Shown: positions 43,252 to 52,551 of the stretch, in pieces | How positions within the stretch are numbered: the first letter of the stretch is position 1 | Layout of the letters: each line of letters begins with the position of its first letter | Assembly: GCF_025950085.1 (NCBI RefSeq) | Contig: NZ_JAPDDS010000014.1 | Location: 62,001 to 126,000 of the forward strand | Length of the DNA stretch: 64,000 nucleotides | Direction: 5' to 3' | Source of the DNA: Luteolibacter flavescens | GTDB lineage: Bacteria; Verrucomicrobiota; Verrucomicrobiia; Verrucomicrobiales; Akkermansiaceae | The notes under the pieces: generated by a model | The model's database searches: none | Seen by the model: the letters and a program-made list of their open reading frames with translations, nothing else | Told to the model about the DNA's origin: nothing | Program-made: the position numbers and the translations under genes

Positions 43252-44160
43252 ATGAATGAGCCTTCACTCCCGGCCATCGATCTCCACGGGCTGCACCTCG
43301 TGCGGCTGGTGGCTGCACACGGCGGGATGACTGCCGCGGCGAAGGCTGCGGGGCTTTCACAAAGCGCGCTGACGCGGCAGATCCAGCTCATCGAGTCGCG
43401 GCTGGGCGTGACGCTTTTCCAGCGCACCACACGGCGGGTGACGCTGACCCCTGCCGGAAGCCTACTGCTGCGGGAAACGGAGGCCGTGCCAGGCATCATG
43501 GCCGGGGCACTGAGGCGGCTCGGCGAGGAATTCCACGGCCATGCGAGGAAGATCCGCATCGGATTTTCCCGCAGTGTCTCGCTGGCCCACCTGCCCGGCG
43601 TGCTGCACGGCTTCGTCCGCCGCCACCCGGAGGTCACCGTGACGGTCTCCCATCACGCGGGGTCAAAGCTGGTGGAAGACGTGGCCGACTCCCGGCTGGA
43701 CGTGGGCGTTCTTTGCCCGCCATCGCGGCTGCCTGCGGGAGTGGAAGTCACCCACCGTATCGCCGACTCCTTTGCGATCATCGCACCACACGGGCATTCC
43801 GTCCCGGCGGTCGCTGCCGACCGCAGGGAATGGCGGAGCTGGGCAGAGGCGCAGGCATGGATCCATCCGCCCGCCGGCACCCGGTCGCGCGCTTGCATCG
43901 ACGCATGGTGGGAGAAGCGCGGCGCGGCCATCTCCCCGGCGATGGAGCTGGATAGCTTTGACATGGCCATCCACCTCGTGGCGCTGGGCCTCGGCACGGC
44001 GTGCGTGCCGCGCCGGGCGGTGAGCACCTTCGCCCGCAAGCGCCGCCTCCAGCGCGTGCGCCTGCCGGAGCCGCTGGCCCGCGAACTGGTCGTCATCGTC
44101 CCGCAGCGCGGCTCGGTGCCGGACCACATCCGCGACTTCGTCGGCAGCATCCTTTTCTGA
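43252..44160 (+). CDS. LysR-family transcriptional regulator
   Basis: A 302-residue regulator. The N-terminal winged HTH is canonical: LVRLVAAHGGMTAAAKAAGLSQSALTRQIQLIESRLGVTLFQRTTRRVTLTPAG. The C-terminal LysR substrate-binding domain begins with KIRIGFSRSVSLAHLPGVL. It is divergently transcribed from the small ferredoxin gene, the usual layout for LysR regulators and their target. The effector is unknown. Confidence 0.92.
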   Translation: MNEPSLPAIDLHGLHLVRLVAAHGGMTAAAKAAGLSQSALTRQIQLIESRLGVTLFQRTTRRVTLTPAGSLLLRETEAVPGIMAGALRRLGEEFHGHARKIRIGFSRSVSLAHLPGVLHGFVRRHPEVTVTVSHHAGSKLVEDVADSRLDVGVLCPPSRLPAGVEVTHRIADSFAIIAPHGHSVPAVAADRREWRSWAEAQAWIHPPAGTRSRACIDAWWEKRGAAISPAMELDSFDMAIHLVALGLGTACVPRRAVSTFARKRRLQRVRLPEPLARELVVIVPQRGSVPDHIRDFVGSILF

Positions 44161-44221
44161 AAAGAAGGAGAAATTCCGTGCTCGTTCCCGGTCCGGGCCT
44201 GCTGCTATTCTCGCGGCGGGC

Positions 44222-44611
44222 ATGATCATCCTCATCCGCAACATCGACCGCAACATCACCGAAGAACACGTCCGCCGGATGCTCGACCAGTACGGGAAGG
44301 TGAAGACCTTCGATCTGGTGATCGACAAGGTGACCGGGAAGTCGAAGGGCTTCGGCTTCGCCGACATGCCGTCGATCGACCAGGCGGAGCAGATGATCAA
44401 GGGCCTGAACGGCACCCAGCTCGGCGGCGAGAAGCTGCGGGTGAAGCGCGCCGCGGCCTCCTCGCTGCTCGGGACCCATGAACCGCGCCCGAAGACGGTG
44501 GAAAAGAAGCGCCACTTCGCCAAAAAGGCGGCGAAGAAGACCGCCCGGAAAGCCGCCAAGAAAGCCCCGCGGAAATTCACCGCCAAGCGCGCGCCGCGGC
44601 GGGAAGATTGA
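44222..44611 (+). CDS. RRM-type RNA-binding protein with basic Ala/Lys-rich tail
   Basis: A 129-residue protein. Residues 1-78 form one RNA-recognition motif with RNP2 (ILIRNIDRNI) and RNP1 (KGFGFADM). The rest is a disordered tail of repeated KKAAKKTARKAAKKAPRK type, likely to bind nucleic acid non-specifically. Single-RRM glycine- or lysine-rich proteins occur in cyanobacteria and other bacteria as RNA chaperones; here lysine/alanine replace glycine. Confidence 0.88.
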   Translation: MIILIRNIDRNITEEHVRRMLDQYGKVKTFDLVIDKVTGKSKGFGFADMPSIDQAEQMIKGLNGTQLGGEKLRVKRAAASSLLGTHEPRPKTVEKKRHFAKKAAKKTARKAAKKAPRKFTAKRAPRRED

Positions 44612-44647
44612 GGCGACGAGCTCTTGTGGGATCGACAGGCAGCGCCT

Positions 44648-44938
44648 TCAGAGCCGGTCCTGCCAATATCCGGGACGGCGGCTGGAATGTGCCACCGCCA
44701 CCACCACAAGAACCTCCTCCCTCACCACATAGGCGAGGTAATAGGGAAAGACGGGACAATTGACGCGTCGATACCCGCCTCGGCGCTCTCTCCACAAATA
44801 AGGAGCGGAAACGACCGTCAGCAGCATTCGGGCGACCTCATCGCGAAGCCGCTTTCCCAGACCCGCTTCCTTGCCTTCGTAGTAAGCTACCGCATCAAAG
44901 AGGTCCGCACGGGCCTCTGCGGAAAATTCGGCTCTCAT
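44648..44938 (-). CDS. ParE/RelE-family toxin
   Basis: A 96-residue toxin of a type II toxin-antitoxin pair. The family pattern is clear: FSAEARADLFDAVAYYEGKEAGLGKRLRDEVA, then the central Y-R-R and a C-terminal VVAVAHSSRRPGYWQDR. This C-terminal H-x-x-R-x-P-x-Y-W is typical of the ParE branch with gyrase-type targets, but ribosome-targeting RelE activity is not excluded. Its start overlaps the stop of the antitoxin gene by 4 nt. Confidence 0.88.
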   Translation of the reverse strand: MRAEFSAEARADLFDAVAYYEGKEAGLGKRLRDEVARMLLTVVSAPYLWRERRGGYRRVNCPVFPYYLAYVVREEVLVVVAVAHSSRRPGYWQDRL

Positions 44939-45168
44939 GATCCGAACCGCTGATCAAGCTCCCTGAAAACCTCGGAGGCAGCATGAGTCGTGGTCTCGCC
45001 CCGATCCAGCCGGTCGATCCGGCGGAGAATCTCAGCTTCCCACAAGGCTTCGATGGACGGCTCCGGTTGCGGTTCAGCACTGGCAAGGATCCTGTGCGCA
45101 AGGGTAACCTTCTGATCATCCGGCAGCAGCAGGGCTTCCTTTTCCAGCAATTCCAAGGTCGAGGCCAT
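44935..45168 (-). CDS. Addiction-module antitoxin (unstable-antitoxin family)
   Basis: A 77-residue partner of the ParE-like toxin. It has the short helical pattern of the addiction-module component family: LLEKEALLLPDDQKVTLAHRILASAE, then IEALWEAEILRRIDRLDRGE. It is encoded first, overlaps the toxin by ATGA and is likely to repress the operon with the toxin. Confidence 0.85.
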   Translation of the reverse strand: MASTLELLEKEALLLPDDQKVTLAHRILASAEPQPEPSIEALWEAEILRRIDRLDRGETTTHAASEVFRELDQRFGS

Positions 45169-45244
45169 GGGACCAACTTACCCACCATGGACCTCGATTC
45201 CAGCCCAATCAACGGGCTTGCTGGAGATCATTGCCGCCAACGCA

Positions 45245-45272
45245 GGGCTCCGCACCTTTGGGTGCCGAGCCC
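45245..45272. repeat. Strong GC-rich hairpin
   Basis: GGGCTCCGCACC and GGGTGCCGAGCCC pair over about 12 bp with a short loop. It is followed by four T on the plus strand but no plus-strand gene ends here; it lies downstream of the minus-strand gene at 45307-46164, where a T-run is lacking. Confidence 0.5.
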
Positions 45273-45306
45273 TTTTCGGGGCCAAAATCAGCCTGGTGGC
45301 GGTTGG

Positions 45307-46164
45307 TTACGGCTTACCCACCGTCGCGGTGCCGGTCATGGTGACAGGGCCGGTCATGGTCATCTTCACGCCCTCGTTCGGCGAGCCTTCCACGGTCATG
45401 GTGCCGGTCAGCTTCGACTCCAGGTCCACGAGGTCCGCCAGCGAGCGGTGGACGAGGGTTTCACCCTTGAGCTTGATGTTCATGGCGGGCGCGTCGCCTT
45501 CCTTCTCGGCGGTGCCGGAGATGTCGAGGGTGGACTTCAGCACTGCGCAGGAAGTTCCGGCGACTTCCTTCACTTCCACGAATTCCACGGAAAAGGTGCC
45601 CGTCAGACCGGTCGCACCGCCGAAGCTCTCCAGCTTCTTCACGTCCACCTCCCACTTGTCACCTGGCTTGCGCGGCTTGTCGCCGTAGACGAGGAAGTCG
45701 GTATCGGATTCCTGCTGCTTGGCTTGCCCTTCCAGTGCGGTCTTTTGCTCCTCGGTCGGCTCGCCTTCCTCCAGAGTGGCGGTCCACTTGCCATCCTTCT
45801 TTTCAAAGATGACGGGGAGGCCCTGCAGCGGGTCCGCCACTTCCGGCGACGGCTGCTCCTGGCCCATGATGATCATGCGGTGCTCCGCGGTCTTGCTGGT
45901 GAGGATGCGGCGCGCCTTGGTCTCCGAGATGCCTTCGGTGACCTCGGTCGAGGTCTCCTTCATGCCATAGGTGCCCTCCATCTTTTGCTCGCCCACGGAG
46001 AGGGTGAGCGCGGAGCCGGCGACGTCGTGGACCATGGTCTCAGTCACGGCCTTCCCCGGCGCGGGCAGGCTGCCCGCACGGGCGAGCACGTGCCCATCGG
46101 CACCGAGGGAGACGCCACTGGCGATGAGGGAAGCGAGGACGACAAGAGACGCGCGGATATTCAT
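45307..46164 (-). CDS. Hypothetical secreted protein
   Basis: Family not clearly recognised. The 285-residue protein has a signal peptide (ASLVVLASLIASGVSLGA) and a beta-rich mature part reminiscent of DUF6263-type exported proteins (DFLVYGDKPRKPGDKWEV, VEFVEVKEVAGTSCAVLKSTLDISG, GETLVHRSLADLVDLESKLTG). It has one cysteine only and no catalytic motif. It diverges from the AlkA-like glycosylase gene. Confidence 0.65.
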   Translation of the reverse strand: MNIRASLVVLASLIASGVSLGADGHVLARAGSLPAPGKAVTETMVHDVAGSALTLSVGEQKMEGTYGMKETSTEVTEGISETKARRILTSKTAEHRMIIMGQEQPSPEVADPLQGLPVIFEKKDGKWTATLEEGEPTEEQKTALEGQAKQQESDTDFLVYGDKPRKPGDKWEVDVKKLESFGGATGLTGTFSVEFVEVKEVAGTSCAVLKSTLDISGTAEKEGDAPAMNIKLKGETLVHRSLADLVDLESKLTGTMTVEGSPNEGVKMTMTGPVTMTGTATVGKP

Positions 46165-46255
46165 TTGCAGATACTCGTAGTGTGTCCCCTCGCGGGATGG
46201 AAAGGAGATTCGCGGCGATTGACGCCGGGCCCGGACTGCGCCGGGATGGGATGAG

Positions 46256-46891
46256 ATGACAGCAGCAGATCACTCGAAAGCCGTGGCATGCCTGCAACGC
46301 TCCTGCCCCTCCATGAAGGCGCTCATCCGCCGTGTTGGCCCGTGCCGGATGGAGATCGAGAGCACCCGCACGCCCTTCCAGTCGCTCGTGAATGCCGTGG
46401 CGCACCAGCAGCTCCATGGCAAGGCGGCGCAGACCATCCTGGGGCGCTTCCGCGGACTCTTCGGCGGCCGCTTCCCCGGACCGAAGGCACTGGCCACCGT
46501 GACGGACGACCAGCTCCGCGCCGTCGGCTTTTCCCGCGCGAAAACCGCCGCCATCCGGGACATCGCGGAAAAGACCCTCTCCGGCGTGGTGCCGGGGTCA
46601 AAGGCGATCGTGGAGCTCTCCGACGAGGAAATCATCGCCCGCCTCACGCAGGTGCGCGGCGTGGGACGCTGGACGGTGGAGATGCTGCTCATCTTCACCC
46701 TCGGCCGGCCGGACGTGTGGCCGGTGGACGACTTCGGCATCCGCGCCGGGTGGAAGATCGCCTACGGTCTCGACGAAATGCCGAAGCCGAAGGAACTGCT
46801 GGCACTCGGCGAGCGCTTCCAGCCGCACCGCTCCGTCGCCGCGTGGTACTTCTGGCGCGCCACCGACATGAATCGCTCGCCGGAGCCGTGA
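46256..46891 (+). CDS. DNA-3-methyladenine glycosylase II (AlkA/Mag-like HhH-GPD)
   Basis: A 211-residue base-excision repair enzyme. The HhH-GPD motif is complete: ITAR-like IIARLTQVRGVGRWTVEML, with the GVG hairpin, then LIFTLGRPDVWPVDDFGIRAG, whose second aspartate is the catalytic residue. AHQQLHGKAAQTILGRF is the usual N-terminal conserved helix. It lacks the N-terminal domain of E. coli AlkA, like yeast Mag1. It removes alkylated purines from DNA. The gene is solitary. Confidence 0.92.
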   Translation: MTAADHSKAVACLQRSCPSMKALIRRVGPCRMEIESTRTPFQSLVNAVAHQQLHGKAAQTILGRFRGLFGGRFPGPKALATVTDDQLRAVGFSRAKTAAIRDIAEKTLSGVVPGSKAIVELSDEEIIARLTQVRGVGRWTVEMLLIFTLGRPDVWPVDDFGIRAGWKIAYGLDEMPKPKELLALGERFQPHRSVAAWYFWRATDMNRSPEP

Positions 46892-46895
46892 GCGG

Positions 46896-47978
46896 TCACC
46901 GCCCGGAGGAGATCGCCGCCCGGCCATCCCCATCCAGATCCCCGCGCGGGCGCACGATCCTGAAGCGGTCCCCTGCATCCTCCACGTCGTAGAGCTTCGC
47001 CCGCGTTGTCGGCTTTCCAAAGGGCCGGTGCACCACCAGCATGCGCTGGCCGGCGAAGGTATCGAAGAACATGCCGTGCCCGCTATCGCCATCCACCAGT
47101 GGATCGAGCTGCTCCCACGGCCCCTCCAGCTTGCCTGTCTTTGATCGCGCCTGCGTCTCGATGTAGACGCCATTCCGGTAGCTGGACCAGAGCATGACGA
47201 GCGAGCCATCCCGCGTGCGGTAGAGCTGGCAGCCATCCGTCACATAGCTGAGCTGCGCGGCATCCGGCTTCAGGCTCGCATTCAGCCACGGCGCATCGGA
47301 GCCCTTGAAAAGATGGATGGGCTCGCCCTTCGTCGCGGAGAGATCGTCCGTCAGGCGGATGGCGGAGATGGTGCCGTCGATCTTCTGGATCCACTCGTGG
47401 CAATAGACCATCCACGGCTGCCCCTCGGGATCGAGGTAGAGCGTGCCATCCAGCGTCATGAAATTCCGCGGCGGATGCGGGCCATCCTTCTTCAGCAATT
47501 CGAAAGGCCCCTCGGGCGAATCCGCCACGGCCACCGCGGTGCCACGCAGGTGATTCGGCCGCCAGGTCTCCGGCGGCTTTGCGAAGACGGAGTCGTTGTT
47601 GTGCAGCGTGACGAAGAGATAGTAGCGGCCCCGGTAGGCATGCACCTCGGAGGCCCACGTGCCGTGCGTGGGATTTGCCCAGATGCCATCCGGCACCCGG
47701 AAGACCTCCACCGGCCCGGTCCAGTGCTTCAGGTCCGTGCTCTTGTAGGCCTTCACGCCATTCCGCCGCGTCGCCTCGTCTCGCGAACTCGTATAGAGGT
47801 AGTAGGTCTTGCTCCCCGCATGCGGCAGTATCCACGGGTCATGCACGCGGATGTCCTGCAGGAGCAGCGTTTCCTTCGTCGGCACGGCGGGCTCCTGTGC
47901 TGCTGCTATACCACCGGCAGCGAGGGCTATGCCTGCGAGCAGGGAGCGGAGGAAAGTCGGAAGCGTGCGTGGATTCAT
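46896..47978 (-). CDS. Secreted glycoside hydrolase family 43-like protein
   Basis: A 360-residue exported beta-propeller protein with signal peptide (SLLAGIALAAGGIAA). It shows LQDIRVHDPWIL (catalytic-base Asp), AYKSTDLKHWTGP, GTWASEVHAYRGRYYLFVTLH and TLDGTLYLD, the usual GH43 blade motifs. A general-acid Glu is likely in WASEVHA, but the third carboxylate is not certain. Substrate not predictable. It converges on the AlkA gene with a 4-nt gap. Confidence 0.85.
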   Translation of the reverse strand: MNPRTLPTFLRSLLAGIALAAGGIAAAQEPAVPTKETLLLQDIRVHDPWILPHAGSKTYYLYTSSRDEATRRNGVKAYKSTDLKHWTGPVEVFRVPDGIWANPTHGTWASEVHAYRGRYYLFVTLHNNDSVFAKPPETWRPNHLRGTAVAVADSPEGPFELLKKDGPHPPRNFMTLDGTLYLDPEGQPWMVYCHEWIQKIDGTISAIRLTDDLSATKGEPIHLFKGSDAPWLNASLKPDAAQLSYVTDGCQLYRTRDGSLVMLWSSYRNGVYIETQARSKTGKLEGPWEQLDPLVDGDSGHGMFFDTFAGQRMLVVHRPFGKPTTRAKLYDVEDAGDRFRIVRPRGDLDGDGRAAISSGR

Positions 47979-48036
47979 CGGCGCGGTAGGGTTGCGACGG
48001 GAGAGACACATCTCCAGTCACCCCCTTCCTACACCA

Positions 48037-48855
48037 TCACGCTCCGTGCGGTCCTGACTGTTCGTGGAAGTTCCCCTCGGAATTCCGCACGAAGACGGAG
48101 GGTGAGAGCGCGTAGGGGCGCTCCGAGTGATCGTCCGCGATCTTTTCCGCGAACTGCCGGTGCAGGTCCGCGCTGCTATCCAGCCGCCAGCAGATGAGGA
48201 AGTCGCGATTCGGAATGCCGAAGCGGAAGGTCTCGCCCAGGTGTGTGGCGATGAATTCCTGGAGGCGCGGCAGGAGGATGCGAGCGGCATCGTAGCCATC
48301 CCCGGCATCGATCGCGAGGAAGGTGTCCTCGTCATTCTTGCTGAGATGCATGCCGATGCCGCGGCTGATCTCTTCCAGATTCTCCAGCGCGATCTCGTAG
48401 ATCTCATCCGCCGTGGTGTCCCAGCGCTTCAGGTCCGCCTGCCTCACGTAGGCGTAAGCCTGCGGGAAGTCCGCTACGATGCCGATGGTGACTCCTTTCG
48501 CGAAGGGAAACGCGATGATGGGCAGCGGTGCCACCTCCGCATACTCGGCCGGCATGAGCTGCAGGCGGAGCTGGTCCCGCAGCTCCTCCAGCGTGAGATC
48601 GTCCAGGCTCGGCGTCTCATTCCGCAGGATGGGCCCGAAGTGGTCCGCGACCATGGTGGCCAGTTCTTCGTCCGCCAGATCCCCCAACTCGCACTTCGCG
48701 CGGAGGTTTTGCAGGCCGAGCCTTATCTGCCCGGCGACGATCACATCGTCCTCCTCCGGATCCACCTCGAAGTCCAACTCCGGAAACACCTCCCCCGCGA
48801 TCTCGATCACCCGCGCCCGGAACTCCTCCGCATCCTCGTGCATGCGCGATGTCAT
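48037..48855 (-). CDS. DUF1444-like (YtpQ family) protein
   Basis: A 272-residue cytoplasmic protein resembling DUF1444: EEDDVIVAGQIRLGLQNLRAKCE, LPIIAFPFAKGVTIGIVADFPQAYAYVRQADLKRW and AIDAGDGYDAARILLPRLQEFIATHLG. The function of the family is unknown. The ATG at 48855 (or 48843) is preferred because the longer frame to 48972 has no conserved sequence. Confidence 0.72.
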   Translation of the reverse strand: MTSRMHEDAEEFRARVIEIAGEVFPELDFEVDPEEDDVIVAGQIRLGLQNLRAKCELGDLADEELATMVADHFGPILRNETPSLDDLTLEELRDQLRLQLMPAEYAEVAPLPIIAFPFAKGVTIGIVADFPQAYAYVRQADLKRWDTTADEIYEIALENLEEISRGIGMHLSKNDEDTFLAIDAGDGYDAARILLPRLQEFIATHLGETFRFGIPNRDFLICWRLDSSADLHRQFAEKIADDHSERPYALSPSVFVRNSEGNFHEQSGPHGA

Positions 48856-48989
48856 CGGTGGTTTCCCGCGCGCTGGCAAGCGGGGGGTGTGGCCACGCGC
48901 CCCAACGCCGCCCATCCACCTCGTAGTCGCAGTAGTGACACTGCGGAAGCCACCCATGCAGCCCACTTCCACCCCTCAGCCCCCGCGTG

Positions 48990-49025
48990 AAAAATAAAAG
49001 CCGCCCGCAGTTTCCCGCTGGCGGC
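48990..49025 (-). terminator. Rho-independent terminator
   Basis: GCCGCC pairs with GGCGGC over a GC-rich inner loop, followed on the minus strand by TTTTATTTTT. It ends the gene at 49069-49704. Confidence 0.78.
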
Positions 49026-49068
49026 TCGTTGAAGAAATCTGATCCGGCTCTTTCGAAGCAGCCCGGCC

Positions 49069-49704
49069 TCACGGCTCCACGATCAGCTCGTCGCCCACCT
49101 GCGGCTTCACTTGGCCGAAGACTGCCGTCGGACTGGCCGAGGCTCCTTCCGGAGCGACCTCGCCAACCTTCAGCTTGCCGAGGATGCCGGAATTCCGCCG
49201 GACACTGAGAACCACGTCGGCCTTCACGACCGCGGGATCGAGGATCTCCAGAATGGCGAATGTCCCGAGATTCGGGTCTTCCAGCCACTCGGAAATCTTT
49301 GCCACCACCGGTGCGGCGGCGATCGCCTTTGCCCGCTGCTCGGCGTCCGGCAGAGCAGGCATGTCCGGCGTCACCGGCGCGACCTCCTCGGCCGGCGTTT
49401 CATCGGGGAAGACCGCTCCCGTCTCCGGCGCATCCTGCTCGGACATCTCCGGGATATCCGGCATGGCAGGCACGCCGGTGCCCGGAGCGGACGGCGGCGA
49501 GAGCGGCACACCGAGCATCAGTCGCTCCTTCTCCTCCTGCAGGAGCTTCCGCTGCTGCTCGATCTCGGCGATCTGCCGATGCACTTCCGACAGTTCCTTC
49601 TTCGGCGTGGCGCGCACGTCCTGGCGGAAATTTTTCCACGACATCGCCAGCGCGCCTACCAGCAGCGCCACCGTCATGCAGAGGAGTAGCTTGATCGTGT
49701 CCAT
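49069..49704 (-). CDS. Hypothetical membrane-anchored protein with coiled coil
   Basis: A 211-residue protein with an N-terminal membrane segment (LLLCMTVALLVGALAM), a short coiled coil (ELSEVHRQIAEIEQQRKLLQEEKERLM), a Pro/Glu-rich linker and a C-terminal beta-domain (TFAILEILDPAVVKADVVLSVRR, GEVAPEGASASPTAVFGQVKPQVGDELIVEP) that may be a small OB- or SH3-like fold. The family is not recognised. It is divergent from the NAD cluster and shares the promoter region with nrtR. Confidence 0.65.
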   Translation of the reverse strand: MDTIKLLLCMTVALLVGALAMSWKNFRQDVRATPKKELSEVHRQIAEIEQQRKLLQEEKERLMLGVPLSPPSAPGTGVPAMPDIPEMSEQDAPETGAVFPDETPAEEVAPVTPDMPALPDAEQRAKAIAAAPVVAKISEWLEDPNLGTFAILEILDPAVVKADVVLSVRRNSGILGKLKVGEVAPEGASASPTAVFGQVKPQVGDELIVEP

Positions 49705-49754
49705 GCCCCCAACTTCCAGCTTCAAACGCCCCGTGGCAAGCCCGGCGAAATCCA

Positions 49755-49782
49755 TTGCTTGACTTCGTGTTGTTTTTACACT
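49755..49782 (+). promoter_or_regulatory. Candidate nrtR promoter with overlapping NrtR operator
   Basis: TTGCTT (49755-49760), a 16-nt spacer and TACACT (49777-49782) form a plausible sigma-70 promoter. The palindrome GTGTTGTTTTTACAC (49767-49781) lies across the spacer and -10. NrtR regulators bind palindromes of GTGT-N7-ACAC type, so this is the likely operator. The stretch is AT-rich compared with its surroundings. Confidence 0.5.
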
Positions 49783-49807
49783 TTCTTCCCGCCAGCGAAC
49801 GAACGTC

Positions 49808-50494
49808 ATGGCCCACACCTACGAGTTCCCCCGCCCCGCGCTGACCGTGGACTGCGTGGTCTTCGGCTTCGATGGCACGGGCCTGCAGGTCCTCCTCATC
49901 CGGCGCGGCATCGAGCCCTTCCTCGGTGCCTGGGCGCTGCCAGGCGGCTTCGTCCGCATGGAGGAGGATCTGGAAGACGCCGCACGCCGCGAGCTGGAGG
50001 AGGAGACCAGCCTGCGCGATGTCTTCCTCGAGCAACTCCGCACATTCGGCACGCCGGGCCGGGACCCGCGCGGCCGGGTGGTCAGTGTCGCGTGGTATGC
50101 CCTCGTCCGGCCGGACCAGCATCCGGCGAAGGGGGACACGGATGCGAGCGAGGCGGCCTGGTTTCCCATCGGCGGGCTGCCCGGCCTCGCCTTTGACCAC
50201 GACCACATCCTCGCCGCCGCGCTGGAGCGCCTGCGGGGGAAAATCCGCTACCAGCCGGTGGGCTTCGAGCTGCTGCCGAGGCACTTCACCCTGACCCAGC
50301 TCCAGGCGCTCTACGAGGCCATCCTCGGTCGGCCCATCGACAAGCGGAACTTCCGCAAGAAGCTCCTGTCATTTGATTTCCTCACTCCCCTCGACGAATT
50401 CACCAGCGGTGCCCACCGGCCCGCCCGGCTCCACCGCTTCGACCGCCGCAAGTACGACGCCGCGGCGAAGCGGGGATTCCTCTTCGACCTCTGA
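49808..50494 (+). CDS. nrtR: NrtR, Nudix-related transcriptional regulator of NAD metabolism
   Basis: A 228-residue protein with an N-terminal Nudix domain ([21 protein letters not shown], Nudix box [24 protein letters not shown], with Ser in place of the conserved Gly) and a C-terminal winged helix ([23 protein letters not shown], then [16 protein letters not shown]). NrtR proteins bind ADP-ribose or related NAD metabolites and release DNA; most have lost hydrolase activity. Its place at the head of pncB, kptA, draG, nadE, pncA, pnuC and nadR fits this role exactly. Confidence 0.93.
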   Translation: MAHTYEFPRPALTVDCVVFGFDGTGLQVLLIRRGIEPFLGAWALPGGFVRMEEDLEDAARRELEEETSLRDVFLEQLRTFGTPGRDPRGRVVSVAWYALVRPDQHPAKGDTDASEAAWFPIGGLPGLAFDHDHILAAALERLRGKIRYQPVGFELLPRHFTLTQLQALYEAILGRPIDKRNFRKKLLSFDFLTPLDEFTSGAHRPARLHRFDRRKYDAAAKRGFLFDL

Positions 50495-50519
50495 ACCTCT
50501 TCCAACAGAAACCCCGCGC

Positions 50520-51953
50520 ATGAACAGCCCGCTCCAGACCGATCTCTACCAGCTCACCATGGCCGCCGCCTACTGGCAGGCGGGAAAGGCGGAGCAGGAA
50601 AGCGTCTTCCATCTCTTCTTCCGCAGGCTGCCCTTCCACGGTGGCTATGCCATCGCGGCGGGTCTGGAGCCCGCGCTGAAGTGGCTGGAAGATTTCCGCT
50701 TCCGCGCGGAGGAGCTGGACTACCTCGCCTCGCTGCGCACGCGGAATGACCACCCGCTCTTCCGCGAGGATTTCCTGGCGTATCTCGCGGACGTGCGGCT
50801 GGAGTTGGACATCGATGCCGTGCCCGAGGGCTCGGCCGCCTTTGCCCACGAGCCGCTGCTGCGGGTGCAGGGGCAGATCCTCCATGCCCAGCTCGCCGAG
50901 ACCGCACTGCTGAATCTGGTGAACTTCCAGACGCTCGTCGCCACGAAGGCCGCGCGCATCTGCCACGCCGCGGCGGGCGGTCCGGTCTTCGAGTTCGGCT
51001 ACCGCCGCGCGCAGGGACCGGATGGCGGGCTGGGGGCGAGCCGCGCCGCATTCATCGGGGGCTGCGAGGGCACCTCGAATGTCCTCGCAGGCCAACAGTT
51101 CGGCATCCCGGTGAGGGGCACGCACGCCCACTCGTGGGTGATGTCCTTCGATGACGAGCAGGAGGCATTCGACCGCTATGCCGAGGCGATGCCGGACAAC
51201 TCGACCCTGCTGGTGGACACCTACGACACGCTGGATGGCGTGGACAAGGCGATCGCCACCGCGCGCACGCTGCGCGAGCAGGGCCACGAGCTGAGCGGCA
51301 TCCGCCTCGACTCGGGCGACCTCGCATGGCTCAGCCAGCAGGCCCGCGCGAAATTCGATGCCGCCGGTTTCCCGGGTGTGAAGATCGTGGCCAGCAACGA
51401 CCTCGACGAGCACCTCATCGAAAGCCTGCGCCACCAGGAAGCGAAGATCGATGTCTGGGGCGTGGGCACGAATCTCGTCACCGCCGCGGACCAGCCCGCG
51501 CTCGGCGGCGTGTACAAGCTCGCCGCGCTGCGTCGCGACGACGGGAGCTGGCAGCCGCGCATCAAGCTGAGCGAGCAGACGGCGAAGAGCTCCATCCCCG
51601 GGCGGCTGCAGGTGAGGCGCTTCGTGGAAGGCGGGAAATTCATCGGCGACGCGATCTACGATGTGGATCGTACTTTCGGGGAGACCACCACGATCATCGA
51701 CCCTGCTGACCCCATCCGGACAAAGGAGATCCCCGCGGGCACCGAGGCCGTCGAATTGCTACAGCCCGTGATGAAGGGTGGCCGGCGCACCGGTCCCGCC
51801 GAATCGCTCGAAACAATCAGAACCCGCTGCCAGGAGAATCTGGCCGCACTCCACACCGGGATCCTCCGGCTTAAAAATCCGCACGCCTATCCCGCCGGCC
51901 TTGAAGAAGGACTTCATGAGCACCGGGAGAAGATCCTGCGGGAACTGCGATGA
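50520..51953 (+). CDS. pncB: Nicotinate phosphoribosyltransferase
   Basis: A 477-residue enzyme converting nicotinate and PRPP to nicotinate mononucleotide (Preiss-Handler salvage). Motifs are [13 protein letters not shown] at the N-terminus, [25 protein letters not shown], the phosphorylated histidine region [11 protein letters not shown] and [12 protein letters not shown]. An in-frame extension back to 50373 overlaps nrtR and is not used; the ATG at 50520 lies 25 nt after nrtR. Its stop overlaps kptA by ATGA. Confidence 0.95.
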   Translation: MNSPLQTDLYQLTMAAAYWQAGKAEQESVFHLFFRRLPFHGGYAIAAGLEPALKWLEDFRFRAEELDYLASLRTRNDHPLFREDFLAYLADVRLELDIDAVPEGSAAFAHEPLLRVQGQILHAQLAETALLNLVNFQTLVATKAARICHAAAGGPVFEFGYRRAQGPDGGLGASRAAFIGGCEGTSNVLAGQQFGIPVRGTHAHSWVMSFDDEQEAFDRYAEAMPDNSTLLVDTYDTLDGVDKAIATARTLREQGHELSGIRLDSGDLAWLSQQARAKFDAAGFPGVKIVASNDLDEHLIESLRHQEAKIDVWGVGTNLVTAADQPALGGVYKLAALRRDDGSWQPRIKLSEQTAKSSIPGRLQVRRFVEGGKFIGDAIYDVDRTFGETTTIIDPADPIRTKEIPAGTEAVELLQPVMKGGRRTGPAESLETIRTRCQENLAALHTGILRLKNPHAYPAGLEEGLHEHREKILRELR

Positions 51954-52507
51954 AATCGCCGCCATTGAAAATGGACCAAAAACGAATCAGCAAATTCCTC
52001 AGCCTCGTGCTGAGGCACGAGCCCGGCAAGATCGGGATCACCCTCGACGCCCAGGGCTGGACGGACATCCACGAACTCATCCTGGCCGCAGGCCGGCATG
52101 GCATTCACTTCGATCGGAAGACACTGGCCGAGATCGTCGGCACGAACGACAAGCAACGCTTTGCACTCAGTGAAGACGGCACGCGCATCCGTGCGAACCA
52201 AGGACATTCCGTGACGGTTGACCTCGCCCTCGTACCGGAGCAACCGCCGGAGATCCTCTATCACGGGACAGTCGGGAAATTCCTGAAGTCGATCCGGACC
52301 ACCGGCCTTCACAAGGGCGAGCGCCACCACGTCCACCTCAGCCGCGATCTGACAACCGCGACCAAGGTCGGCCAGCGGCGAGGCGCTCCGGTGATCCTCT
52401 CCATCCGCTCCGCCGCCATGGCCGAGGCCGGCCACCTATTCTTCCTTTCCGACAACGGCGTCTGGCTCACCGACACCGTGCCACCGGAATTCATCGGGTT
52501 TCCGTGA
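51950..52507 (+). CDS. kptA: RNA 2'-phosphotransferase, Tpt1/KptA family
   Basis: A 185-residue enzyme that removes a 2'-phosphate from RNA by transferring it to NAD+, giving nicotinamide and ADP-ribose 1''-2''-cyclic phosphate. The catalytic R-H-R-R set is present: LVLRHEPG (Arg22, His23), NDKQRFAL and [10 protein letters not shown], plus LYHGT and HVHLSRD. Bacteria lack the tRNA splicing step served by the yeast enzyme, so its bacterial substrate is unclear; the family can also ADP-ribosylate terminal phosphates. Overlap with pncB and proximity to pncA suggest that the released nicotinamide is recycled. Confidence 0.93.
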   Translation: MKSPPLKMDQKRISKFLSLVLRHEPGKIGITLDAQGWTDIHELILAAGRHGIHFDRKTLAEIVGTNDKQRFALSEDGTRIRANQGHSVTVDLALVPEQPPEILYHGTVGKFLKSIRTTGLHKGERHHVHLSRDLTTATKVGQRRGAPVILSIRSAAMAEAGHLFFLSDNGVWLTDTVPPEFIGFP

Positions 52508-52551
52508 GATACCGCAGCCGCGCCATCCCAGCCCGGAGTGACATCATAACC

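Noticed and set aside
44648-45168. ParE-type toxin-antitoxin pair as part of a larger defence island
   Set aside because: No other defence genes, integrase or tRNA border is adjacent; an isolated TA pair is ordinary.
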